The position numbers and the translations under genes are program-made. Of a DNA stretch of 64,000 nt, positions 28,266 to 37,347 are shown piece after piece; position 1 is the first letter of the stretch, and each line of letters starts with the position of its first letter. A model generated the notes under the pieces. The model saw only the letters and a program-made list of their open reading frames with translations. It was not told the origin of the DNA and made no database searches. The stretch lies in the NCBI RefSeq assembly GCF_001955655.1, contig NZ_MSPW01000001.1, forward strand, positions 186,001-250,000. The letters run 5' to 3'. This DNA comes from Viridibacillus arenosi (lineage in GTDB: Bacteria > Bacillota > Bacilli > Bacillales_A > Planococcaceae).

Positions 28266-29234
28266 ATGAGAACACTTTATACAATTGGAGAAGTTTTAAT
28301 AGATTTCATCCCACAACAGCAAGGAATCATGTTAAAAGACGTTGGGACATTTGAAAGAATGGCAGGTGGGGCCCCAGCAAATGTAGCAGCTACTGCAGCA
28401 AAACTCGGGGGAAATGCATCTTTAATTAGCCAAGTAGGAGCAGATGCTTTCGGTCAATTCTTAATCCAAGAATTACAGCAATTAGAGGTAAACACAAGAT
28501 TAATAAAAATAACAAAAGAGGCAAACACAGCTCTTGCATTTGTGTCTTTAACTACCGATGGGGAACGAGATTTTTCCTTTTATAGAAATCCTTCTGCAGA
28601 TTTGTTATATAAAGAAGAATACATAAAATCAGAATGGTTCACACAAGGTGATATATTGCATTTTTGTTCGGTCGATTTAGTTGAAAGTCCAATGAAAGAG
28701 GCACATAAAAAAGCGATTTCCATTGCACGTGAAAATGCTACTTTGATTAGTTTTGATCCAAATGTTCGACTGCCTTTATGGGATTCAAAAGAAAATTGTA
28801 GAGAAACTATATTAAAATTTTTACCTCATACAGATATAGTGAAAATTTCAGATGAAGAATTAGCTTTCATCACTGGTATAGAAGAAGTAGAAACTGCAAT
28901 TGCATCTTTGTTTACAGGTTATGTAAAAATCGTGATTTATACAAGAGGTGCTAGTGGTGCTACTCTTTTCACAAAGAATGCATCCTTCAGCGTTCCTGGT
29001 TGTGATATTAACGTACAAGATACCACTGGGGCTGGTGATGCTTTTATTGGTGCATTCTTATATCAACTATTAACAAGTAACGTTGAGTTGAATGAATTAG
29101 TTAATTATTGTATAGAGTTCGCTGACGAATTACTATCCTTTGCCAATCATTGTGGAGCTTTAACGACTACTAAAAAAGGAGCATTTGCTGCTCTACCGAC
29201 ATTAGAGGACATTCAAAAACGCTTAAATAAATAA
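28266..29234 (+). CDS. PfkB-family sugar kinase (fructokinase-like)
   Basis: This 322-residue ribokinase-family enzyme has the N-terminal signature GGAPANVAATAAKLGG, substrate-binding ISFDPNVRLPLW, and the C-terminal PfkB signature DTTGAGDAFIGAFL with catalytic Asp in GAGDAF. The overall pattern is nearest to fructokinases (ScrK type), which phosphorylate fructose at O6. No sugar transporter or hydrolase is adjacent, so the substrate is inferred from motif similarity only. The ATG at 28266 follows GAAGGTGAGG. Confidence 0.85.
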   Translation: MRTLYTIGEVLIDFIPQQQGIMLKDVGTFERMAGGAPANVAATAAKLGGNASLISQVGADAFGQFLIQELQQLEVNTRLIKITKEANTALAFVSLTTDGERDFSFYRNPSADLLYKEEYIKSEWFTQGDILHFCSVDLVESPMKEAHKKAISIARENATLISFDPNVRLPLWDSKENCRETILKFLPHTDIVKISDEELAFITGIEEVETAIASLFTGYVKIVIYTRGASGATLFTKNASFSVPGCDINVQDTTGAGDAFIGAFLYQLLTSNVELNELVNYCIEFADELLSFANHCGALTTTKKGAFAALPTLEDIQKRLNK

Positions 29235-29288
29235 GATTTGTGTAAAAAGATGCGGTTTAAGTGTTTCAAAAAATCACTTTAACATCAC

Positions 29289-29699
29289 CTATTTTAATCT
29301 TTTCTCTAACTCTATTTGAGGATTAATATTTTTTAAGTACGTTATAAGTCCACTGTTATCCTTGGGAGAAACAAGTGCCATGTCATAGTGCTCTCCATAA
29401 CTAAATTCAATTCGGTCTAATGACAATGCGGAAGAAGCTAATGGATTCTTTGTTCTGGATATTTTTTTAATATCCTTTATTGGAATCTTCTTTTTTAGCA
29501 GTCCACTTTGGAATATAAGTAGATCATTAGAGATACTATATCCCGTAGTAAACCAACTCCATCCTAGAAACAATGCTAGTGGAATAGTAAAAAATAGAGC
29601 TTCATAATCTTTTTTAATGATTAATGGTAGAAAACAAGAAAATATAACACCCCAATTGATAATACCTATCCAAACATCTTTTTTTGATGGATAATACAT
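29289..29699 (-). CDS. PH-domain membrane protein (YyaB-like)
   Basis: This 136-residue protein has two N-terminal transmembrane helices (VWIGIINWGVIFSCFLPLII; LFFTIPLALFLGWSWF) followed by a small bacterial PH-like domain with YSISNDLLIFQSGLLKKKIPIKDIKKISRTKNPLASSALSLDRIEF. This pattern matches YyaB-type proteins, whose role is unknown. The ATG at 29699 is preferred over the GTG at 29711 because of its spacing from AGGGTGG. It is convergent with the sugar kinase gene. Confidence 0.75.
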   Translation of the reverse strand: MYYPSKKDVWIGIINWGVIFSCFLPLIIKKDYEALFFTIPLALFLGWSWFTTGYSISNDLLIFQSGLLKKKIPIKDIKKISRTKNPLASSALSLDRIEFSYGEHYDMALVSPKDNSGLITYLKNINPQIELEKRLK

Positions 29700-29805
29700 T
29701 CGACTCACCACCCTTCTTTAATTATTCTATGGGTGATATGAAGTATTAGTTTCAAAAAAGTCTAATCGTCGCTTAATATTCTTATTCTATATCTTTTTTA
29801 AATAA

Positions 29806-29838
29806 AAAAAACGACTCCTGCTTTTAGGGTTCGTTTTT
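29806..29838 (-). terminator. Terminator of the GNAT gene
   Basis: AAAAACGA and TCGTTTTT arms overlap the stop codon. On the minus strand eight T follow. Confidence 0.65.
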
Positions 29839-30413
29839 TAGCTATTCGCAACTTTACCGTAATAATCCTTTTGGAACCATTTTAAGAAATCGTCTCGCTT
29901 AATGACATTTAAGACACATGGTGTTTTTTCTTGACGCTCCATTTTTATTAGTTCTTCCGGAAATTCTTCTTCAACTGACAATGACATATAAGGAAGTTTG
30001 GCTTGGGCTTTTTGAGAGCGAATGTTTTCTACTCTAGCACCAGCAAATACATAATCTAAATCGAACTGATTAAACGCTATTAATAATATCTTTTCTTTTG
30101 CTTGCTCATTATACCCCAGCCCCCAAAAAGGATCCGCAATCCACGTACCTATATGACATAACTTCTTTTCATGGTCAATTTCTTTTAGTGTTGTAACACC
30201 TATAATTTCAAAAGCAGAATTTATTATAACACGAGATAATTGTTGATTTTCTCTTTCAGCAAGTTGCATGCCACGTATAAAATTGAGTACTCCATTAACT
30301 GATGTTTGACAATCATCCATACCTAGTGCATTTTTCACTAATTCCGAACTGATTAATGATGATATTTTATCAGCATACCGGACATCATGAGGTACAAGTT
30401 TAATTTTGTCCAT
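29838..30413 (-). CDS. GNAT-family N-acetyltransferase
   Basis: This 191-residue protein has the acetyltransferase_3 pattern. An N-terminal KLVPHDVRYADKISSLI is followed by FEIIGVTTLKEIDHEKKLCHIGTWIADPFWGLGYNEQAKEKILLIAF, where WGLGYNEQA stands for the acetyl-CoA loop, and DLDYVFAGARVENIRSQK. Related enzymes acetylate N-terminal or small-molecule amines (RimJ/RimL-like). The ATG at 30413 follows AAAGGAGAT. It is monocistronic. Confidence 0.82.
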   Translation of the reverse strand: MDKIKLVPHDVRYADKISSLISSELVKNALGMDDCQTSVNGVLNFIRGMQLAERENQQLSRVIINSAFEIIGVTTLKEIDHEKKLCHIGTWIADPFWGLGYNEQAKEKILLIAFNQFDLDYVFAGARVENIRSQKAQAKLPYMSLSVEEEFPEELIKMERQEKTPCVLNVIKRDDFLKWFQKDYYGKVANS

Positions 30414-30779
30414 AGACGATCTCCTTTCTACATATATTTGATTTGTTATATTTACGATTATTCTTAAATAGAGCTAGCTGAGAGAATTCTTTTATCATTT
30501 ATGCTATACATTTTTTATTAGTACAATTATAAACAAATGTTCACAAATATTTCAATATTTTTTTCGAATTTCTATTGATATTCCGAAAAACATTTTCCGT
30601 TGATCATTAGATTGGGACTTTAAAGGTTTCCCAATTCTTCTTGTAGGATTTGAAAAAAGACTTTCCTTTTGTTCATTAAGATTTCCACAATTAATTTTTC
30701 ATAGTTCGTGTATAGAAATATTGCGATATGAGAAAAATACATTAAGAATCAGATTCTGTATCTAAAAGGAGTTTTCTTG
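30414..30779. other. Divergent intergenic region
   Basis: The region is very AT-rich. It holds the promoters of the GNAT gene and the small membrane protein; no further feature was recognised. Confidence 0.4.
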
Positions 30780-30968
30780 ATGAAAGATCTCAATACAGCT
30801 GTCTTCTTCATTGTTCTAGGCATTTCCCTTTTTATATTTTCTATCGTAGCACCTATTCAAAGTTCTGTTGTTAGAGTTATCTTATTTCTGTTGTGTATAC
30901 AATTTATCTATCGAAGCTTGCGGATATTCTCAGCAATTGAACATAAAAAACGAAATGTACTAAACTAA
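30780..30968 (+). CDS. Small two-helix membrane protein
   Basis: This 62-residue protein is made almost wholly of two hydrophobic helices (TAVFFIVLGISLFIFSIVAPI and VVRVILFLLCIQFIYRSL) with a basic C-terminus. The ATG at 30780 follows AAAAGGAG at good spacing, and a strong terminator follows, so it is very likely a real gene. The family is not recognised. Confidence 0.7.
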   Translation: MKDLNTAVFFIVLGISLFIFSIVAPIQSSVVRVILFLLCIQFIYRSLRIFSAIEHKKRNVLN

Positions 30969-30982
30969 AAATCATTAACACT

Positions 30983-31012
30983 AAAAGGACTTCCAGTTTC
31001 AGAAGTCCTTTT
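30983..31012 (+). terminator. Terminator of the small membrane protein gene
   Basis: The 11-base arms AAAAGGACTTC and GAAGTCCTTTT enclose an eight-base loop. Confidence 0.85.
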
Positions 31013-31035
31013 ACATTTACATATGAATTCTTTTA

Positions 31036-31251
31036 TTAAATCTCTTCAAATGAAATATTATGTATACCTTGTAAATGATTGTTTTCTGTTGCATATCGTT
31101 GCAGCTCCATTCTAATAGAAGGCGCTATCCATACATCGCAGTCACAAAGGGATGCTGGTATATTTTGAATATGTAGTTCTCCACTGTTAAGTTTGAAACT
31201 TTGCACAACTAAAGCTGTTTTTTTTTCACAATCGCATTTTCCACAAATCAT
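31036..31251 (-). CDS. Small zinc-finger-like protein (possibly YgiT/MqsA-type)
   Basis: This 71-residue protein has paired cysteine motifs: CGKCDC at the N-terminus and CDCD in the middle, separated by a beta-rich segment (ALVVQSFKLNSGELHIQNIPASLC). The spacing resembles YgiT/MqsA N-terminal zinc fingers, but no helix-turn-helix follows and no MqsR-type toxin is adjacent. The ATG at 31251 follows CAGGAGAG. The function is unknown. Confidence 0.6.
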   Translation of the reverse strand: MICGKCDCEKKTALVVQSFKLNSGELHIQNIPASLCDCDVWIAPSIRMELQRYATENNHLQGIHNISFEEI

Positions 31252-31479
31252 ACAATCTCTCCTGTTCTTAATTCTACTACTCAGTAATCTATCAATCGTT
31301 TTTCTACTTCTTATTACATAACTAATTCATTATACTATAGAGAGACAAAAGTCACACTATAATTATTAAACAAAATATAAAGGAACTACTTTTCAGGAAT
31401 TATTGTTGATAATAATAACTTTCTTTGTATTTTTCAATTATCTTTTTAAAAATCGATAACTATTCTTCTCATAGTTAAT

Positions 31480-31518
31480 AAAAAGACAGCATAGGATTTT
31501 AATCCCAGCTGTCTTTTT
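31480..31518 (-). terminator. Terminator of the ypgR/cvfC-type gene
   Basis: The 11-base arms AAAAAGACAGC and GCTGTCTTTTT lie 10 bases after the stop codon. Confidence 0.85.
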
Positions 31519-31527
31519 ATTATATTT

Positions 31528-32652
31528 TCAACCTCTTTTTGTAGCACGCGCTTCTGTCATCTGTTTCCAAACAGAACCCTTTGCTTCTTCGCCTTGTGAA
31601 ATACGAGCAATAGCCATTTTCACTTGTAGTTTAACTTCAAACTCACTGTCATCACTTGCTTCTTCAAGAGCTTTAAGAGAGGCTTCTGTACCCGTTTCAT
31701 ACAAGTACATTGCAGCACGCCAACGTACAAGCTTGTTGCGGTCTTTAAGAGACTCCATCATTGCAGATTCAAACTCTACAAAACCTAGATCACTGATGCA
31801 ATCCCCTGCAGTTCGGCGTACTGAAGAGCTCTTATCATTTAAAGCTTGTACTAACAAAGGTACAACTGCCACATCTTCGATCATACCTAAATAAATAGTT
31901 GCTAGACGACGAATAGACATCTTTTCATCTTGTAACGCTTTTTCAAGTAAGGGTAAATCTTCAATTTCCGGATCTGCCATTTGATCTAACAGTTGGAATC
32001 GAATTTCCCAATCATCTACTAAAAATTCTTCTAAAGAAACTTTTCGTTTACGCGTTTCAACAACGTCTTTTTTCTCTTTACTTGCCAAGATCAATTCATC
32101 AATACGTTGTTGAGGGAAAGAAGCTTCAAGTTCTGCAACAACGCTATCACCTATCTCCTGTTTGTCACCGTAACGGACACCATAGTCTACCCATTTACGT
32201 TCATAAATGTAGTTTTCATCTGTACTCATCGCCTCATTAAAAGCATTAATAAATCGTGCTGCTAGTCCAAAACGATTTTCTGCAATACTATCGAAAACTT
32301 TGACTTGTAAAGGGATACCTTTAAACATTTGAACATGTACGTATACTTCTCCAAAATGTTCATCCATTTGCTGTTCACTTTTCTTTGTTTGTTCATCTTC
32401 ACCAAATGCAATGCGAACAGCTGCTAATATACTTTCCCAATCATACTTTGCAATACGTTCTACTGCTAGGAAATCTGCTACGTGATAGACCCCTTTGACG
32501 CCTTCGATTGCTAGTATGTCCTGTATTTCTTTTGTCGCATCCGTTTTATTGGCTTCGTTATAATTATGTGCTTTCCCAAATGGTAATTCATGATCTAGAA
32601 CGATTTTCATTGTATTTGGACTAGGTGTTGGTTCTATAGTTAAAATTTTCAT
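31528..32652 (-). CDS. ypgR: CvfC/YpgR-family protein (NifU-N/HEAT-repeat virulence factor C)
   Basis: This 374-residue protein has an N-terminal Nfu/NifU-N-like domain (ILTIEPTPSPNTMKIVLDHELPFG), a middle domain and a C-terminal series of HEAT-like repeats (LPLLEKALQDEKMSIRRLATIYLGMI; VPLLVQALNDKSSSVRRTAGDCISDLG; ALEEASDDSEFEVKLQVKMAIARI). It matches the conserved virulence factor C family (CvfC in Staphylococcus, YpgR in Bacillus). The role is poorly defined. The ATG at 32652 follows GAGGGGGAT. It is the last gene of a minus-strand run with an ABC-F ATPase and ypgQ. Confidence 0.88.
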   Translation of the reverse strand: MKILTIEPTPSPNTMKIVLDHELPFGKAHNYNEANKTDATKEIQDILAIEGVKGVYHVADFLAVERIAKYDWESILAAVRIAFGEDEQTKKSEQQMDEHFGEVYVHVQMFKGIPLQVKVFDSIAENRFGLAARFINAFNEAMSTDENYIYERKWVDYGVRYGDKQEIGDSVVAELEASFPQQRIDELILASKEKKDVVETRKRKVSLEEFLVDDWEIRFQLLDQMADPEIEDLPLLEKALQDEKMSIRRLATIYLGMIEDVAVVPLLVQALNDKSSSVRRTAGDCISDLGFVEFESAMMESLKDRNKLVRWRAAMYLYETGTEASLKALEEASDDSEFEVKLQVKMAIARISQGEEAKGSVWKQMTEARATKRG

Positions 32653-32666
32653 TTAATATCCCCCTC

Positions 32667-34550
32667 TTATTGGTTCACAATGTCCTGTAAGTATTCCCAT
32701 CGTTCAATAAGGTGCTCATAGTTTGCATTTAGTTCTTCCAGTTCAGCAGTTAATTGTTGAAGTTTTGTGAAGTCCGAACCTGCTTTAGATACACCTTCTT
32801 CTGCATCCATAATCGCTTCTTCTAATTTCGCAATATCAGCTTCTATTGTTTCCCATTCTTTTTGTTCTTTGAATGAAAGTTTTTTCTTTTGAGTTTTCAC
32901 TTTTTGTTCTTTTGGTTTATCAACTTTTTCTTCTTTCACAGGTGCCGGTGTAGCTCCAAGTGCAGCTAAATATTCACTGTAGATATCGAGACTTTCGTCA
33001 ACTCCACCTTGTCCATCTAATATCCATAGCTTTTTCGCAATACGATCTAAGAAGAAACGGTCATGGGAGATAGTTACTACAACACCTGGAAATTGTTCAA
33101 TAAAGTCTTCTAAAACAGAAAGCGTTTCAATATCTAAATCATTTGTAGGTTCATCTAGTAAAAGTACATTAGGTTGTTCCATTAATAATTTCAATAGATA
33201 AAGACGTTTACGTTCTCCACCAGAAAGCTTTCCAATTGGCGTTCCATGTGTATGCAATGGGAATAAAAAACGTTCTAACATCGATGCAGCCGAATGATGT
33301 TCTCCTTCTGAATCTTGAATATCATTAGCTGACTCACGTATATACTCAATCATACGTTGATTATCATTCATTTGTGGTAATTGTTGTGTAAAATGAGCAA
33401 TACGGACCGTTGAACCTACTTCGATTCGACCTTGATCAGGTGTGATTTCACCAGCAAGCATTTTCAATAGTGTACTTTTCCCTGCTCCATTTGCACCGAT
33501 AATACCAATGCGATCACCTTGCTGTAAAAGGAATGAAAAGTCTTTAATTATATGACGTTCACCAAAAGATTTTGTGACACTCTCTGCCTCCAACACTTTT
33601 TTCCCTAGTCTTGATGTTGCTAAACCAAGCTCCAGACCACCATCATCTGAATTGCGATCAATATTATCAGATAGTTCTTCAAAGCGCTGGATACGGGCTT
33701 TTTGCTTAGTTGAACGGGCTTGTGCTCCACGACGAATCCATTTTAACTCTGAGCGATAACGGTTGCGCATTTTCGCTTGAGTAGCAACAGCCATTTCTTC
33801 ACGAATCGCTTTGGATTCTAAATAGTCACCATAATTACCTTTATGCTTGTACAATGTTTGATCTGCGAGTTCATATATATGCGTCGAAATTTCATCAAGG
33901 AAATAACGATCATGGGTGATAAAAATGACTGCACCTTTTAAACGTAGTACCATCTCTTGTAGCCATTCAGTTGATTGCACATCCAAATGGTTAGTTGGCT
34001 CGTCTAATAAATATAAATCTGCAGGTTCAATTAGTACTTTCGCTAAAGCTACACGCTTTTGTTGACCACCAGATAGATTGGTTACTTGTTCATCAAACAT
34101 TTCAATGCCAAGCTTTGTCAGAGCTGTTTTCGCTAATGCATTAACATCCCATGCTTGCTGTGTATCCATTTCTTGCTGCAAACGGAATAGTTGCGTCTGT
34201 AATTGTGATGATTCTGGATTTTTTCCGAGCAAAGAGAGTGTATCTTCATAATCACGGTTTAATTTTAAAATCGGTGAATCGCCTGAGAAGACAGCTTGTA
34301 ATACTGTTTCATCTTGAGCAAATTCTGGATTTTGGGGTAAATGTGCGATGCGGTATTTGTTTGGATGATCTTTGTCAATTTGGTCTGCATCTAAATCTCC
34401 AGCCAGTATAGACATCAGGGTAGATTTACCGGTGCCGTTGATGCCAATTAAACCTGCACGTTCACCGCTATAAATAGTGAAGTCAATATTTTTAAATAGA
34501 GTTTTATCTCCGACCGTCTTTGTTAAGTTAGATATAATTAAATGGCTCAT
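32667..34550 (-). CDS. ABC-F ATPase of the Uup/YfmR type
   Basis: This 627-residue cytoplasmic protein has two ATPase domains. The first has GINGTGKS, LSGGQQKR and LLDEPTNHLD; the second has GANGAGKS, LSGGERKR and LLDEPTNDLD. An inter-domain linker contains ELKWIRRGAQARSTKQKARIQRF, and the C-terminus is a charged coiled coil (KEQKEWETIEADIAKLEEAI). The C-terminal extension and length match Uup/YfmR, which act on the ribosome to relieve stalling. The ATG at 34550 overlaps the ypgQ stop as ATGA, indicating translational coupling. Confidence 0.9.
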   Translation of the reverse strand: MSHLIISNLTKTVGDKTLFKNIDFTIYSGERAGLIGINGTGKSTLMSILAGDLDADQIDKDHPNKYRIAHLPQNPEFAQDETVLQAVFSGDSPILKLNRDYEDTLSLLGKNPESSQLQTQLFRLQQEMDTQQAWDVNALAKTALTKLGIEMFDEQVTNLSGGQQKRVALAKVLIEPADLYLLDEPTNHLDVQSTEWLQEMVLRLKGAVIFITHDRYFLDEISTHIYELADQTLYKHKGNYGDYLESKAIREEMAVATQAKMRNRYRSELKWIRRGAQARSTKQKARIQRFEELSDNIDRNSDDGGLELGLATSRLGKKVLEAESVTKSFGERHIIKDFSFLLQQGDRIGIIGANGAGKSTLLKMLAGEITPDQGRIEVGSTVRIAHFTQQLPQMNDNQRMIEYIRESANDIQDSEGEHHSAASMLERFLFPLHTHGTPIGKLSGGERKRLYLLKLLMEQPNVLLLDEPTNDLDIETLSVLEDFIEQFPGVVVTISHDRFFLDRIAKKLWILDGQGGVDESLDIYSEYLAALGATPAPVKEEKVDKPKEQKVKTQKKKLSFKEQKEWETIEADIAKLEEAIMDAEEGVSKAGSDFTKLQQLTAELEELNANYEHLIERWEYLQDIVNQ

Positions 34551-35176
34551 AATTCCCCGTCTCTTTCATTTTTAAGCTGTTTTAAAAAGCATACCATAAA
34601 TTCATGCCGTTCTTTAGCCATCTGTTTGCCTTTTTCTGTTGTCATTAAATCCTTAAGTAACAATAGCTTTTCATAAAAGTGTGTAACAGAAGCTGTTTGT
34701 TTATTGCGATAGTCTTCAACCGACATATTATGGCGTGCTTCTTCTTGGTCATCATAGAGTTTGCGACCTTTCGCTCCTCCGAATGCAAATGTTCTTGCAA
34801 TACCAACCGCTCCAATGGCATCTAAGCGATCTGCATCACGCACGATTTGCGCTTCAATGGATGTAGCTTCTAATTGGTTGCCTCCATTGTAAGAAACTGA
34901 AGCAATGATTTCTCGAATTATTTGTTGTTTTTTTTCAGATATATTAAGCTGTTGTAAAATTCGTTGTTCATTTTCTTTTGAATCTGTATATTTCGAATCA
35001 CTTACATCATGTAATAAAACTGCGAGTTCTACTATTTTAGTATCTGCTGAGGGTTCCGTTTGTAAAATTGCTTTTGCATTTTGCATTACCCGTTCAATAT
35101 GTTGCCAATCATGACTTGCATCAAACTGATTATAAATATCTTTTACCATTTGCTCACATTGTTCTACTATTTTCAA
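34547..35176 (-). CDS. ypgQ: HD-domain phosphohydrolase (YpgQ)
   Basis: This 209-residue HD protein has the metal-binding residues His in SHDWQHIERV, HD in VLLHDVSDSKY, and Asp in IVRDADRLDAIGAVGIART. The C-terminal MAKERHEFMVCFLKQL is also typical. YpgQ of Bacillus subtilis is a metal-dependent dNTP pyrophosphohydrolase, and that activity is a reasonable expectation here. The TTG start at 35176 follows AGGAGGA. It is upstream of the ABC-F gene and ypgR; in Bacillus subtilis ypgQ and ypgR are neighbours. Confidence 0.9.
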   Translation of the reverse strand: MKIVEQCEQMVKDIYNQFDASHDWQHIERVMQNAKAILQTEPSADTKIVELAVLLHDVSDSKYTDSKENEQRILQQLNISEKKQQIIREIIASVSYNGGNQLEATSIEAQIVRDADRLDAIGAVGIARTFAFGGAKGRKLYDDQEEARHNMSVEDYRNKQTASVTHFYEKLLLLKDLMTTEKGKQMAKERHEFMVCFLKQLKNERDGEL

Positions 35177-35248
35177 TTTTGTTCCTCCTAAATAAACAGC
35201 TACCCTCTATTATAAAGGTAGCCAATCACTTTGTTTCTATTTATTTTA

Positions 35249-36379
35249 TTATAATGCTTGTTCTAAGTCTTCTAGTAAATCTTCTACATCTTCAATACCT
35301 ATTGAAATACGTACAAGTCCATCTACTATCCCAAGTTCTGCACGACGTTTTGCAGGAATAGAAGCATGGGTCATACGAGCTGGGATGGATATCAAGCTTT
35401 CTACTGCGCCAAGACTTTCTGCTAATGTAAAATAACGTAACTTCGAGAGCATTTCTTCTGCTTTTTTTTCACTTCCTACATCAAAAGAAATCATACCGCC
35501 AAAGCCAGTTGCTTGTGTCTTTTGTAATTCATGACCTGGGTGATTTTTTAATCCTGGGTAATATACTTTTCCTACCTTACTGTTTTGTTCCAAAAATTCT
35601 GCGATCCTCTGTGTATTTGAATTTACTTCTTCTACTCGAATTGGCAAAGTTTTTATTCCTCGCATTAGTAACCAAGAATCCTGAGGTCCTAAAATTGCAC
35701 CTACAGAGTTTTGAACAAAATGTAATTGTTCTGCTAATTCTGCATTATTTACAACGACAAGACCTGCTATTACATCACTATGTCCACCAATATACTTTGT
35801 TGCACTATGCAGAACAATATCCGCTCCAAGTGTAATTGGCTGTTGCAAATAAGGGGTTAAAAAAGTGTTATCGACAATTGTTAGTAGTTGGTACTGTTTT
35901 GCTAAAGTACTTATCTGCTTTATATCTGTTATTTTCAACAATGGGTTTGTTGGAGTTTCAATATAGATAGCTTTTGTATTAGATTGTATTGCATCTTCTA
36001 CAGCCTGATTATTAGCTGTATCAACAAAAGTTGCCTCAATACCAAATCGATTTAAAACTTTTGTAAAAACTCTAAAAGTCCCTCCGTAGACATCATCAGT
36101 AACAATAATATGATCACCTTGTTTTAAGAGCATAACTACTGAGCTTATAGCAGCCATTCCTGAACTAAAAGCAAATCCGGCATGTCCATTTTCAAGTTCA
36201 CTAATTAAAACTTCTAATGCATGGCGTGTTGGATTTCCTGTTCGAGAGTATTCATACCCACGAAATTTACCAACAGCATCTTGTTTATAAGTGCTTACTT
36301 GATAAATAGGGGTTGATACTGCACCAGTTGTTTCATCGCCAACAATACCAGCATGAATGAATTTTGTTTTTGCTCTCAT
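35249..36379 (-). CDS. mccB: Cystathionine gamma-lyase / homocysteine gamma-lyase (MccB)
   Basis: This 376-residue PLP enzyme of the Cys/Met-metabolism family carries the Schiff-base lysine at Lys195 (HSATKYIGGHSD). It also has YEYSRTGNPTRHALE, AFSSGMAAISSV and a C-terminal ESLGAVESLISIPARMTHASIP. It cleaves cystathionine to cysteine, completing reverse transsulfuration. The ATG at 36379 is directly next to the mccA stop, so the pair is translationally linked. The order yrrT, mccA, mccB on the minus strand supports the MccB assignment over cystathionine gamma-synthase. Confidence 0.93.
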   Translation of the reverse strand: MRAKTKFIHAGIVGDETTGAVSTPIYQVSTYKQDAVGKFRGYEYSRTGNPTRHALEVLISELENGHAGFAFSSGMAAISSVVMLLKQGDHIIVTDDVYGGTFRVFTKVLNRFGIEATFVDTANNQAVEDAIQSNTKAIYIETPTNPLLKITDIKQISTLAKQYQLLTIVDNTFLTPYLQQPITLGADIVLHSATKYIGGHSDVIAGLVVVNNAELAEQLHFVQNSVGAILGPQDSWLLMRGIKTLPIRVEEVNSNTQRIAEFLEQNSKVGKVYYPGLKNHPGHELQKTQATGFGGMISFDVGSEKKAEEMLSKLRYFTLAESLGAVESLISIPARMTHASIPAKRRAELGIVDGLVRISIGIEDVEDLLEDLEQAL

Positions 36380-37315
36380 TTAAACAGACCCCTCTTCAAA
36401 TAATTCGTATATTGATTGACTTAAATAGCGTTCACTCGAATCAGCAAAAATGGTAACAATATTACTTCTTGGTTTTGCCACTTGAGCTTCAAGTAGAGCG
36501 GCGTGGAAAGCGGCTCCAGCAGAACTCCCTACAAGCAGACCTTCTTTCTTAGCTAACTCTTTTAATGCGTGGAAAGCATCTTTATCTTGTATAGTATGGA
36601 TGGCATCAAAATACGATTTTTCCATATAATCCGGTAAAAACTCCATTCCAATACCTTCCGTAACATGGGATGCTGCCTTTCCCCCATTTAAAATGGAGCC
36701 AACTGGTTCTACAATTACTGTTTTTAACGTGGCTTTTTGGCTTTTTAAGTAACGAGCCGTTCCCATGAAAGTCCCACCAGAACCTGCCCCTGCTACAAAC
36801 ACATCAAGGTTCCCCTCTAAATCTTTCCAAATCTCAGGACCAAGTGTATATTCATATGTTGCAGGATTTACAGGATTGGAGAACTGTGACGGTGAAAAAG
36901 AATCAGGAATTTCTTCAAGAAGTTCATTTACCTTTTTTATAGCACCATGCATTCCAAATGCAGTTGGTGTATTGATTATTTCTGCACCTAAAGCTTTCAT
37001 TAATGTTTGTTTTTCTTGACTGAATTTTTCAGGAACAACGAATTTTACATGATAATTTTTTCCTATTGCTGCAAGTGCTAAACCGATTCCCGTATTGCCA
37101 GCAGTCGCCTCAATTATCGTACTGCCTTGGCGTATTACACCCCGATTCTCCGCGTCCTCCAATAATGAAATACCAAGACGATCTTTGACACTTCCACCAG
37201 GATTTAAATACTCTAATTTCGCAAATATTCGACAATTATTAGGGATTTTAATATGTGTAATCTCCATTAATGGTGTATTGCCTATTAATTGTCGAACATT
37301 ATTATACAAAGCCAT
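36380..37315 (-). CDS. mccA: O-acetylserine-dependent cystathionine beta-synthase (MccA)
   Basis: This 311-residue fold-type II PLP enzyme has Lys44 in PGGSVKDR as the cofactor lysine, ATAGNTGIGLALA for substrate binding and GAGSGGTFMGTARYL for phosphate binding. It joins O-acetylserine and homocysteine to cystathionine. The gene lies between yrrT and mccB, which separates it from CysK. The ATG at 37315 follows AAAGGTGG. CymR/cysteine control is likely from known operons, although I could not pick a confident operator. Confidence 0.93.
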   Translation of the reverse strand: MALYNNVRQLIGNTPLMEITHIKIPNNCRIFAKLEYLNPGGSVKDRLGISLLEDAENRGVIRQGSTIIEATAGNTGIGLALAAIGKNYHVKFVVPEKFSQEKQTLMKALGAEIINTPTAFGMHGAIKKVNELLEEIPDSFSPSQFSNPVNPATYEYTLGPEIWKDLEGNLDVFVAGAGSGGTFMGTARYLKSQKATLKTVIVEPVGSILNGGKAASHVTEGIGMEFLPDYMEKSYFDAIHTIQDKDAFHALKELAKKEGLLVGSSAGAAFHAALLEAQVAKPRSNIVTIFADSSERYLSQSIYELFEEGSV

Positions 37316-37347
37316 ATTTAATCCACCTTTTAAACACTATTTATAAA

